Of a stretch of 64,000 bases of DNA, positions 1 to 6,745 are shown one piece after another. A program made the translations under genes and the position numbers. The number at the start of each line of letters is the position of its first letter. Within the stretch, counting starts at the first letter, position 1. Under the pieces are notes generated by a model that did not search any database, was not told the DNA's origin, and saw only the letters and a list, made by a program, of their open reading frames with translations. The stretch lies in the NCBI RefSeq assembly GCF_034262375.1, contig NZ_CP139558.1, positions 186,001 through 250,000 on the forward strand, in the 5' to 3' direction. This DNA is from Mucilaginibacter sabulilitoris (lineage in GTDB: Bacteria; Bacteroidota; Bacteroidia; Sphingobacteriales; Sphingobacteriaceae).

Positions 1-235
1 TACGGTTATATCATTAATTTGGAACGGCGAAGAGCATTTTTTTGATGGCACGATAGAGGGTACTATCCGCACAGGTACAGCCGGTACTGATGGTTTCGGG
101 TACGACCCGATTTTTGAACCTACCGGTTACCCAATCACTTTTGCCGAAATGAGCATGGAACAAAAAAACAGCATAAGCCACCGGGCAAAGGCTATGGAAA
201 AGCTAATCAGTTTCCTGAGTGCAATTGATGGCTAA
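1..235 (+). CDS. rdgB: Non-canonical purine NTP pyrophosphatase (RdgB/HAM1), 3' end only
   Basis: The reading frame is open from base 2 to a TAA at 233-235, giving the last 77 residues of a protein whose start lies left of the window. The fragment contains the family signature GFGYDPIF followed by TFAEMS, KNSISHR and a short C-terminal helix. This is the nucleotide-binding and dimer region of the RdgB/HAM1 family. These cytosolic enzymes hydrolyse ITP, dITP and XTP to the monophosphate and pyrophosphate and so keep deaminated purines out of nucleic acids. The family assignment is secure; only the 5' part is missing. Confidence 0.93.
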   Translation, partial: TVISLIWNGEEHFFDGTIEGTIRTGTAGTDGFGYDPIFEPTGYPITFAEMSMEQKNSISHRAKAMEKLISFLSAIDG

Positions 236-312
236 ACTAAACGAGTAGTTTTACTCTATTTGTGCGTAACATTCTTTTCACGGGCTCGTATAACAGGCAT
301 TCACCTACAATC

Positions 313-468
313 ATGAAAGCAGTAATAAATTTGAGCCGCGCCTTATTTTCAAGAAACACTAACCATCGCATTGCCAATAGCCTCACCAAAGTTAAAGAAG
401 CCGACCAGGTAACAGAGAACATTCACAAACGGTTAAAGGAAATTCAAAAGAAACTCAAAAATAAATAA
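313..468 (+). CDS. Small hypothetical basic protein
   Basis: A 51-residue frame starts at ATG 313; an alternative GTG at 262 would add 17 residues. The product is Lys/Arg-rich and predicted helical, ending in KRLKEIQKKLKNK, with no signal peptide or membrane segment. It lies between rdgB and a lipoprotein gene on the same strand. I recognise no family. It may be a real small protein, but the evidence is only an open frame in a gap. Confidence 0.4.
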   Translation: MKAVINLSRALFSRNTNHRIANSLTKVKEADQVTENIHKRLKEIQKKLKNK

Positions 469-477
469 GCGGTAATA

Positions 478-494
478 TTTGGCAGGGTTTATGC
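478..494 (+). promoter_or_regulatory. Possible sigma-54-type promoter (-24/-12)
   Basis: TTTGGCAGGGTTTATGC has the GG-N10-GC spacing of a sigma-54 -24/-12 element. It ends about 28 bp before the lipoprotein ATG at 522, a sensible distance. The -24 half (TTGGCA) is good and the -12 half (TATGC rather than TTGCA) is weak. The first 15 bases recur at 5107-5121. Confidence 0.3.
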
Positions 495-521
495 TCTTAT
501 GCAATTAAAAATACCTCAGTC

Positions 522-1004
522 ATGAAAAAGCTATTTCAAACCTCAATCGCAATCCTATCGCTTATTTTTGTATTATCGGCTTGTTCGAGCCAAAAAAATA
601 CGGTATCAAGCAATGTATCACGTGGTAAATTTGTTGGTACATGGACATTAAACAACGTAAGTTATGACGGACTGGTTCAAAACGCTGTACAGAATGTGTT
701 TGACCAGGCACCTCCCGAAGCTTTTGTGGGCAGTACATGGAAACTAACCAACAGCGGCAACGGGGTGTATACTTTAGCAAACGGTGCGTCGCAAACAATA
801 TTCTGGTCGGTTTATAACGGTGGTACCACCGGCACACAATTCCAGTTTAAAAAATTGTTTGAAGGCGACAAAGCCAAAAACGTTGCCGAAGGTTATCGTT
901 TAGATATAGCCAGCAATGACGGCTCGGCAATGACCCTTAAATCGCCGGTTGCTGTTGGCAACGGAACAGGTTATATCATTTATTCGTTCACTAAAAGCAA
1001 TTAA
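522..1004 (+). CDS. Lipocalin-like lipoprotein
   Basis: The 160-residue product starts with a lipoprotein signal peptide (MKKLF, hydrophobic core, lipobox LSAC, Cys21). The mature part has GKFVGTWTLNNVSYDG, then alternating strands rich in Gly, Thr and Asn, and ends YIIYSFTKSN. This matches the small lipocalin-like domain proteins common in Bacteroidetes, which are eight-stranded beta-barrel lipoproteins of unknown ligand. It would be anchored in the periplasm or at the outer membrane. A strong bidirectional terminator follows. Export is clear; the lipocalin label is a family-level inference. Confidence 0.75.
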   Translation: MKKLFQTSIAILSLIFVLSACSSQKNTVSSNVSRGKFVGTWTLNNVSYDGLVQNAVQNVFDQAPPEAFVGSTWKLTNSGNGVYTLANGASQTIFWSVYNGGTTGTQFQFKKLFEGDKAKNVAEGYRLDIASNDGSAMTLKSPVAVGNGTGYIIYSFTKSN

Positions 1005-1059
1005 TTGAGCCGAAGGCGGAAAGCCCAAAGCAATACGCTATTAAAGACAAAGCAATAAA

Positions 1060-1093
1060 AAAGCTCAAAGTGAAATTCGCTTTGAGCTTTTTT
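1060..1093. terminator. Bidirectional intrinsic terminator
   Basis: An 11-bp perfect stem, AAAGCTCAAAG (1060-1070) and CTTTGAGCTTT (1080-1090), with a 9-base loop. It has a T-run on the right and an A-run on the left. It sits between the convergent lipoprotein and lactonase genes and can serve both strands. Confidence 0.85.
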
Positions 1094-1157
1094 ATTGTCT
1101 AATATTCTATATGCGTTACCTTTAAAGACTTTTCGCTTTCAGCCTTAAGCTTTCCGC

Positions 1158-2300
1158 TTAAAGGGCTGGCGCAAATTTTAAGCATACCGGATTCCCAATT
1201 TCCAGCTTAAATCCGGTAGGAGTAATTCGGCCGGTTGCGGTATCAATCCGGAATACATATATGCTATCGCTGTTTTGGTTGGCTACTACCATGAACTTGC
1301 CAGTTGGGTCAATAGCAAAATCGCGCGGGTTTTTACCAAATGACGACTGGCGCTGAACAAAAGTAAGCTCACCTGTTTGCTGGTTTACTGCATAAGCAAT
1401 AATTTCATTGGTTTCTAACCGGTTTGATGCATACAGGAAACGGCCATCGGGTGATAAATGAATTGCAGCACCGGCAGTCTGCCCTTTAAAGCCATCAGGC
1501 AGTAAGGTGATGGATTGCTTTTGTGTTAGCTTGCCATTGTCATAATCAAAAACAATAACGTTCGACCCCATTTCGGTTACCAGATAAGCGTGTTTTTTAT
1601 CAAGTGAAAATTCAAGGTGCCTTGGCCCCTCTCCGGGTTTTACACTTACAAACGGAGGTGTAGCAGGTTCAAGAGGCTTATCTTTTGATGGTTTGTAACG
1701 CAATATGTTCACCTTATCGGTGCCCAGGTCATTGTACAATAAATACTTTTCATCTGGGCTAAGGATTGACATGTGCGCGTGGGCGGCTTCCTGACGCTCT
1801 TTATTTGGGCCATGACCATTATCATGTAGTGTTTGAGAGGCCTTACCTATGGAGCCATCTTTAGCTAAAGGCAATACGGCCACGGTACCGCTGCTGTAAT
1901 TGGCTACAAAAATATTTTTCTGCGCTTTATCAACAGCTATGTAACAGGGGTTGGCACCTTCTGAAGGCTGCTTGTTAATAAGCACCATTTTGCCGGTTTT
2001 AGGCTCAAATGAAAAGGAGCTTACCTCGCCTTTGTCTACTTCATTTACCGCGTAAATAAATTTGTTGTTTTTGCTTAATGTTAAATATGAGGGGTTATCC
2101 ACGCCATCAATCTGGCTCAGATAAGCCAGGCGGCCGTTTTCGGCATAAAAACGGTAAACGGCTATGCCCTTACTACTGCCTGTTGTATAAGTACCTATTA
2201 CCAGGTCATAGGTTGAAGGGCCTTTCTTTTTATTTTGCTTGTTTTGCGCATAGGTGAACAAGGGCAATAACAAGACAATGATCAAAACAATTTTTTTCAT
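1158..2300 (-). CDS. Secreted lactonase-type beta-propeller (6-phosphogluconolactonase family)
   Basis: A 380-residue protein with an N-terminal signal peptide (MKKIVLIIVLLLPLFTYAQ). The rest is repeated propeller blades such as YDLVIGTYTTGSSKGIAVYRF, NPSYLTLSKNNKFIYAVNE, GPRHLEFSLDKKHAYLV and PRDFAIDPTGKFMVVANQ. This is the lactonase seven-bladed propeller family (PF10282), which includes cytosolic YbhE-type 6-phosphogluconolactonases. The signal peptide puts this one in the periplasm, so a sugar-lactone substrate other than 6-phosphogluconolactone is likely. The gene is monocistronic, flanked by terminators. The fold is confident and the substrate unknown. Confidence 0.85.
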   Translation of the reverse strand: MKKIVLIIVLLLPLFTYAQNKQNKKKGPSTYDLVIGTYTTGSSKGIAVYRFYAENGRLAYLSQIDGVDNPSYLTLSKNNKFIYAVNEVDKGEVSSFSFEPKTGKMVLINKQPSEGANPCYIAVDKAQKNIFVANYSSGTVAVLPLAKDGSIGKASQTLHDNGHGPNKERQEAAHAHMSILSPDEKYLLYNDLGTDKVNILRYKPSKDKPLEPATPPFVSVKPGEGPRHLEFSLDKKHAYLVTEMGSNVIVFDYDNGKLTQKQSITLLPDGFKGQTAGAAIHLSPDGRFLYASNRLETNEIIAYAVNQQTGELTFVQRQSSFGKNPRDFAIDPTGKFMVVANQNSDSIYVFRIDTATGRITPTGFKLEIGNPVCLKFAPAL

Positions 2301-2343
2301 GTGGGATGAAATTGGTTACAGTGTGCAAGTTAACAAAAGCAAC

Positions 2344-2375
2344 AAAAAACGCCCTGTTTAGCAGGGCGTTTTTTT
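2344..2375 (-). terminator. Intrinsic terminator of the rluB-like gene
   Basis: A 13-bp stem with an ACGCCCTG/CAGGGCGT core and A/T-run flanks, loop TTTAG at 2357-2361. It begins at the stop codon of the minus-strand pseudouridine synthase gene and separates it from the lactonase gene downstream on the same strand. Confidence 0.85.
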
Positions 2376-3768
2376 ATTTTATTAAATGCTTTAATTGAAT
2401 AACCTCTTTTTCGTCCAGATAACGCCATCTGCCGCGTGGCAGGTCCTTTTTAGTAAGGTTGGCGTAAACCACACGGTCAAGCTTTACCACCTCATAACCC
2501 AGACTTTCAAATATACGGCGCACAATGCGGTTTTTTCCGCTGTGTATCTGTATACCAACTTCTCTTTTTGAACCACCGGCCACGTATGATACCGAATCAG
2601 GCTTAATTAAACCATCCTCCAGTTCAATACCAAAGCCAATTTTGTTCAAATCGCCCTGGGTTAAGCTTTTGCTCAGTTCTACCTGATACAACTTGCTAAT
2701 ATTGCTGCGCGGGTGCGACAGCTTATCGGCCAGCTCACCATCATTTGTCATTAAAAGCAAACCGGTAGTATTCCTGTCTAAACGGCCAATAGGGTAAATG
2801 CGTTCTTTGGTTGCTTTTTCAACCAGATGCATTACGGTACGGCGTTCTTGTGGGTCTTCGGTTGTTGTGATATAGTCTTTAGGTTTATTTAATAATACAT
2901 AAACCATTTTTTCGCGGCGCAGGGTTTCACCGTTGTATTTGATCTCATCTTTAGTAGGATCAATCTTGGCGCCCAGCTCATCAACCACTACACCGTTTAC
3001 CATCACCACACCGGCAATAATCAGTTCATCGGCTTTACGGCGTGAGCATATACCTGCGTTTGAAATATAACGGTTCAAACGGATCAGCCCATCGTCTTTA
3101 GCTTTTGGCTCGGCCGATTTTTTACGGCCGCGTAAGGTTTTCACCGGGGCATTCTCGTCGCGTGTTATTTTATCGTAGGTTGGCTTGCGTTGTGGTGGTC
3201 TTTCGCCGCTATATGGTTTGGCAGCACCTTCGCGTTTTTTAAATCCGCCTGCGGCAGGTCTTTCACCAAACCTTTTGTCGGTTGCGCGTTCCGCACCCTG
3301 GTCAGCACCGAAGCTCCTTTTGGGCTTATCGCCAAAATTTGATGATGTGCGGGTACGCGGGGATGAATATGGTTTTTTTTCACCTGCAGAGCTTGAACCA
3401 AATGATCTTTTTGGCTTTTCATCATCACCTGGGGTTGGCCGGCCTGAGTAAGGCTTGCTGCGTGGTGAAAATGATTTTTTATCACCTGTATCGGATGGGC
3501 GGCCTGAATAAGGTTTTGATCTTCCGCCCGATTTTTTATCAGCTGACGATGCTCCGTCCCTAAAACTGCTTTTAGGCTTGTCATCATTAAACCGGTTGCT
3601 TTGGAATGTTTTGGGTTCGGGCTTTGTAAATTTCTTCTTCTCTCCGTTTGGAGTGGCTTTGCCTTTAGCCGTTGCAGGTCTTTTGGGTTTATCGTCGCTT
3701 CCTGAGCTCCGGCCTGTCGTTCTTTTTGGCTTGTCGTCGCGACTACCTGTTGGTCTCTTAAATACCAT
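2374..3768 (-). CDS. rluB: rRNA pseudouridine synthase, RluB/RsuA family, with long basic N-terminal extension
   Basis: Residues 1 to about 225 of this 464-residue protein are low complexity: Lys, Arg, Ser, Pro and Gly with recurring DDKPKR and SKPYSGRP units. An S4 RNA-binding domain follows (about 229-275, IRLNRYISNAGICSRRKADELI). The RsuA-type catalytic domain contains GRLDRNTTGLLLMTNDGEL with catalytic Asp331, then the KNRIVRRIFESLGYEVVKLDR motif. The family isomerises specific uridines of large-subunit rRNA (RluB) or acts as RluF/RsuA relatives. RluB is the usual assignment in Bacteroidetes, but the exact target base is inferred. The extension is much longer than in proteobacterial RluB. 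Confidence 0.88.
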   Translation of the reverse strand: MVFKRPTGSRDDKPKRTTGRSSGSDDKPKRPATAKGKATPNGEKKKFTKPEPKTFQSNRFNDDKPKSSFRDGASSADKKSGGRSKPYSGRPSDTGDKKSFSPRSKPYSGRPTPGDDEKPKRSFGSSSAGEKKPYSSPRTRTSSNFGDKPKRSFGADQGAERATDKRFGERPAAGGFKKREGAAKPYSGERPPQRKPTYDKITRDENAPVKTLRGRKKSAEPKAKDDGLIRLNRYISNAGICSRRKADELIIAGVVMVNGVVVDELGAKIDPTKDEIKYNGETLRREKMVYVLLNKPKDYITTTEDPQERRTVMHLVEKATKERIYPIGRLDRNTTGLLLMTNDGELADKLSHPRSNISKLYQVELSKSLTQGDLNKIGFGIELEDGLIKPDSVSYVAGGSKREVGIQIHSGKNRIVRRIFESLGYEVVKLDRVVYANLTKKDLPRGRWRYLDEKEVIQLKHLIK

Positions 3769-3802
3769 ATTTTTTTGTTTTGCGCTTTCGCAGCGTGAGG
3801 GT

Positions 3803-3836
3803 CAAAGGTACGCTTTTTTGGGTAAAAATAATCAAA
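3803..3836 (-). promoter_or_regulatory. Probable Bacteroidetes promoter for the rluB-like gene
   Basis: On the minus strand TACCTTTG (3810 to 3803) fits the TAnnTTTG -7 element. A TTTG (3836 to 3833) lies 22 bp upstream, slightly longer than the usual 19-21. It is about 35 bp upstream of the start codon at 3768. Confidence 0.55.
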
Positions 3837-3939
3837 AAAATCAAAAATTTTGCCCGGTTCAAAAACGATGTTTAAACTGTTTTAAAGCCCGATTTTGGCC
3901 CAAAAATGAACACTAAAATATTTAGCATTTTGCTAAGTA

Positions 3940-3971
3940 TTTGATAATGTGCCCCATATAACTTACCTTTG
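3940..3971 (+). promoter_or_regulatory. Bacteroidetes primary-sigma promoter for the lytic transglycosylase gene
   Basis: TTTG (3940-3943), 20 bp, then TACCTTTG (3964-3971). This is an exact match to the TTTG-N19-21-TAnnTTTG consensus. Transcription should start near 3977, just ahead of the gene at 3999 or 4014. Confidence 0.75.
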
Positions 3972-3998
3972 CTGCACATTTTACCTAATGTATAGTTA

Positions 3999-4784
3999 AT
4001 GATTAAAAAAGAAATGATAAAAAAACACTTACTTACGTGCTCCGTAATGCTGGTGCTGGTTCTCATTTCAAAGCTTAATATTTTCAGCACAACCATAACT
4101 GAAAAGGTTGCGAATAATGGAAATATTAGCCATTGGACTTCGAAATTTATTTTTATAAAAAGCAATGCAAATGCATACAGTTTTGCAAACGAAGCTTTAC
4201 CTGTAAACGATGCAAGGGTTACACGAAAATTGAAAACTTCGCTTAGACAGCATACTTTCAAAACCGTGCAATCAACCATACTGCATCGTAAAGCCGAAAA
4301 GTGGTTCCCCGTTATTGAGCCGCTCTTGAGGGCTTATGGTATTCCCGATGATTTTAAGTACATCCCGCTGGTTGAATCGGGCCTTTGTGAAGGTACCTCA
4401 CCAAAAGGAGCACGTGGTTTATGGCAATTTATGCCCGGTACCGCGCGTACTTACGGACTAAAAGTGGGTCATGGGGTTGACGAACGCAATAACCTGCGTA
4501 AATCAACCATAGCGGCCTGCAAGTATATCAAAGAACTATATGGTGAATTTAATAGCTGGACCCTGGCCGCAGCCGCTTACAATAACGGCTCAATTAAGCT
4601 GGAAAGGGCTATTAACAAACAAAATGAAGATAATTACTTCCGCATGAGCTTGAACCGTGAAACCGGTTCATACATTTACAAGCTTGTGGCCATGAAGGCA
4701 ATTATCCAGCAACCTAAGAAGTATGGGTATACCAATTATTATGCGCTTGCCCAGCCTTCACCAACATTGCTGAACTTTAATTAA
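3999..4784 (+). CDS. Lytic transglycosylase, SLT (MltD-like) domain
   Basis: A 261-residue protein with an N-terminal hydrophobic segment (about residues 10-30) that acts as signal peptide or anchor. The start may be the second Met (ATG 4014). The SLT domain runs from about residue 100: YIPLVESGL with catalytic Glu126, then SPKGARGLWQFMPGTARTYGL, and AAAAYNNGS toward the end. These are the hallmark motifs of goose-lysozyme-like murein transglycosylases, which cleave MurNAc-GlcNAc bonds with anhydro-MurNAc formation. It has no LysM domain, so it is shorter than MltD. It is a single-gene unit with its own promoter and terminator. Confidence 0.9.
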   Translation: MIKKEMIKKHLLTCSVMLVLVLISKLNIFSTTITEKVANNGNISHWTSKFIFIKSNANAYSFANEALPVNDARVTRKLKTSLRQHTFKTVQSTILHRKAEKWFPVIEPLLRAYGIPDDFKYIPLVESGLCEGTSPKGARGLWQFMPGTARTYGLKVGHGVDERNNLRKSTIAACKYIKELYGEFNSWTLAAAAYNNGSIKLERAINKQNEDNYFRMSLNRETGSYIYKLVAMKAIIQQPKKYGYTNYYALAQPSPTLLNFN

Positions 4785-4842
4785 TATTGATTTTTTCAGT
4801 ATCAATATATTAATTAAAGACACATTACGGAGCACCCCGAAA

Positions 4843-4875
4843 CCGGCTTTCCTGGATGGAAGCCGGCTTTTTTTT
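4843..4875 (+). terminator. Intrinsic terminator of the lytic transglycosylase gene
   Basis: CCGGCTTTCC (4843-4852) pairs with GGAAGCCGG (4858-4866) with one bulged base, followed by a run of eight T. Confidence 0.85.
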
Positions 4876-5304
4876 GTCTTTATTTCTGCATGCCAAAACT
4901 CCGCATTGGCCACTTTTTAAAGTTAAATTTTAACATATTTCGGTAGCAAAAACATTCAAAACCGCTTAAAACTGGCAAAACTTTATTCAAAAATGATTCA
5001 GAACCTGCGTATTTAACACTTTTGGGAGCACTCTGTAAGATTTTAAGAAGATATAACCTACCGATATTAAAACAACTATTAAAGAACTATTCAGATTTTG
5101 CATTTATTTGGCAGGGTTTATTTACCAAAACAGCCCGGTTTCCTGACGCGAAACCGGGCTGTTGTATATACAAATATACGCAATTTATTGCAATCATCAT
5201 CTGCCCTAAGTAACTGGCATATATTTTATTAACGTGAATTTTGCTGATAAAGTGCGGCTTAAAAAATATAGTCCCAAAAGCTATCATAAGTAAAAAAGCA
5301 TAGA
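4876..5304. other. Gene-poor intergenic stretch
   Basis: About 430 bases between the transglycosylase terminator and the APH-like kinase promoter. It is AT-rich and contains one strong orphan hairpin (5129-5163, listed separately). A 63-codon plus-strand frame at 5022-5213 has no family resemblance and runs through the hairpin, so I do not call it a gene. A small RNA ending at the hairpin is possible but unsupported. Confidence 0.5.
5129..5163. repeat. Orphan 14-bp perfect stem-loop
   Basis: AACAGCCCGGTTTC (5129-5142) pairs exactly with GAAACCGGGCTGTT (5150-5163) around a 7-base loop. No T-run follows on either strand, so it is not a classic terminator. It lies 8 bp after a copy (5107-5121) of the 15-mer also found at 478-492. 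It could be an RNA structure or a protein-binding palindrome. Confidence 0.7.
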
Positions 5305-5312
5305 TAAATTTG
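5305..5312 (+). promoter_or_regulatory. Candidate -7 element of the APH-like kinase gene
   Basis: TAAATTTG matches TAnnTTTG and lies 28 bp before the ATG at 5341. I see no good TTTG at the matching upstream distance. Confidence 0.45.
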
Positions 5313-5340
5313 GTAATAACCCCCAATTAAACCGCCTTTT

Positions 5341-6342
5341 ATGATACCCCAAAACAAAAAAGCCGCCGTTATTAACGCCCTGCAATCAGCCTTTGGCGTA
5401 AGTGAATTTGAAGCTATCCGCGAACTTACCGCCGGGCTTTCAACTGCTCTGGTTTTCCGGATCACTGTTCTCGGGAAAGCGTACCTGCTCCGCATCATTA
5501 CCCGTACCGATGCCATGGCCGACCCAACCCTCGAATATGCCTGCATGAAAGCCGCTGCCGAAGCCGGCATTGCCCCGCGGGTTTGGTATGCCAATACTGA
5601 AGAAAGAATTGCTATTGTCGATTTTATTGACGCAAAACCTCTACCGCTTGATGAGGCTAAACTGAAACTGCCTCAACTGCTCAAAAGCCTGCATGAACTC
5701 CCGCCATTCCCCTTCCAGCTCAATTACCTGGATAAAATTGATGAGTTCATCGAAAAATTCAGGGTCGCGCAGTTTATGCCCGATGATATGACGGCCGAGA
5801 TGTTTGGCATTTATACGAAAATCAAAAGCATTTATCCGCGTAACAGCGATGACCTCGTAGCTTGCCACAACGATCTTAAGCCCGAAAACACGCTGTTTGA
5901 CGGCGAACGGGTATGGCTGGTTGACTGGGAGGCCGCTTTTTTAAACGACCGCTACCTGGACCTCTCCATCATGGCAAACTTTGTGGTCAGAAACCCGGAC
6001 GATGAAAAGGATTACCTCACCGCATACTTTGGCCGGGAGGTTAGCGAATACCAGTATGCCCGGTTTTTCCTGATGCGCCAGATACTTCACCTATTTTACT
6101 TTATTGTTTTTACGCTAACCGGTCAAACACCCGGCAAGCCAATGGATTTGAATATGCCCGTGCCCGGTTTCAGGGAATTTCACGACCAGATCTGGATCGG
6201 CAAAATCAGTTTGGCCAATATGGATGCACGGTTGCAATATGCGATGGTTCACCGTGAGCAATTTCTGCATAACTTACGACTGAAAAGGTTTGATGAGGCT
6301 TTGGATTTAATTGCGACTCACACTACTGCGGCTGTCCGGTAG
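5341..6342 (+). CDS. Aminoglycoside phosphotransferase/choline-kinase-like small-molecule kinase
   Basis: A 333-residue cytosolic protein with the protein-kinase-like fold of the APH family. The catalytic loop is CHNDLKPEN (H176, D178) and the metal-binding motif VDWEAAFLNDRYLDLS (D195), as in APH, choline kinase and LicA enzymes. The N-lobe has AGLSTALVFRI. Members phosphorylate aminoglycosides, choline, ethanolamine, thiamine or sugars. Nothing in the context points to a substrate, and a housekeeping or choline-type role is as likely as drug resistance. A repeat-rich gap follows. Confidence 0.82.
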   Translation: MIPQNKKAAVINALQSAFGVSEFEAIRELTAGLSTALVFRITVLGKAYLLRIITRTDAMADPTLEYACMKAAAEAGIAPRVWYANTEERIAIVDFIDAKPLPLDEAKLKLPQLLKSLHELPPFPFQLNYLDKIDEFIEKFRVAQFMPDDMTAEMFGIYTKIKSIYPRNSDDLVACHNDLKPENTLFDGERVWLVDWEAAFLNDRYLDLSIMANFVVRNPDDEKDYLTAYFGREVSEYQYARFFLMRQILHLFYFIVFTLTGQTPGKPMDLNMPVPGFREFHDQIWIGKISLANMDARLQYAMVHREQFLHNLRLKRFDEALDLIATHTTAAVR

Positions 6343-6349
6343 TTTGAAG

Positions 6350-6545
6350 ACTACGTGCATAAGCGGTCGAAGTCAGAGACTTCGAACAGGGAGGGCCTTG
6401 AACAATAGAGTCATGCTGAGCTTGTCGAAGCACGGTGGGAGGGCCTCTGCGCGCGTCCTTCGACAGGCTCCAGCATGACAGGCCATCTGCAAAAGTAAAT
6501 ATTATCGCCGCTGTCTGAAGTCTCTGACTTCAGACCACTACGCCT
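6350..6545. repeat. Composite nested inverted repeat
   Basis: Outer arms 6365-6389 and 6511-6536 are imperfect inverted copies sharing AAGTCAGAGACTTC, itself a near-palindrome. Inside lies a second inverted pair, 6410-6432 (GTCATGCTGAGCTTGTCGAA) and 6456-6479 (reverse complement of the same type). The inner unit belongs to the family also present three times at 30577-30877. The whole element fills the gap between the kinase gene and uvrA and has no coding frame. Confidence 0.75.
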
Positions 6546-6623
6546 GTAGTTTGCAAAACGGTAACCCGGTAAATATTAACCTTATGCTGACATGCTTTAC
6601 ATAAAATCCACGTCAATTTTCTG

Positions 6624-6631
6624 TATCTTTG
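6624..6631 (+). promoter_or_regulatory. Candidate -7 element of uvrA
   Basis: TATCTTTG fits TAnnTTTG and lies 115 bp ahead of the uvrA start. No clear TTTG is seen 19-21 bp upstream. The position after the repeat cluster and before the gene is reasonable. Confidence 0.45.
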
Positions 6632-6745
6632 CGTAATTTCTTAGCAAAATGCTTTTAAAGGCACCTATCTCACAAACAATTTAAGTTAAGCTTTTAAAAC
6701 CGAGCCCGTTTACCCGGGTTTAATAAAATTTGGTACCGATAATAC

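Noticed and set aside
3165..3587. Long minus-strand and plus-strand frames within the pseudouridine synthase gene.
   Set aside because: Shadows of the repetitive Lys/Ser/Pro coding region; no independent start or family.
5022..5213. 63-residue plus-strand frame.
   Set aside because: It runs through a perfect hairpin, has no family resemblance and lies in a gap without a matching promoter.
5341..6342. Calling the APH-like kinase an antibiotic-resistance gene.
   Set aside because: Only generic kinase motifs are visible; choline or other small-molecule kinases share them and there is no resistance context.
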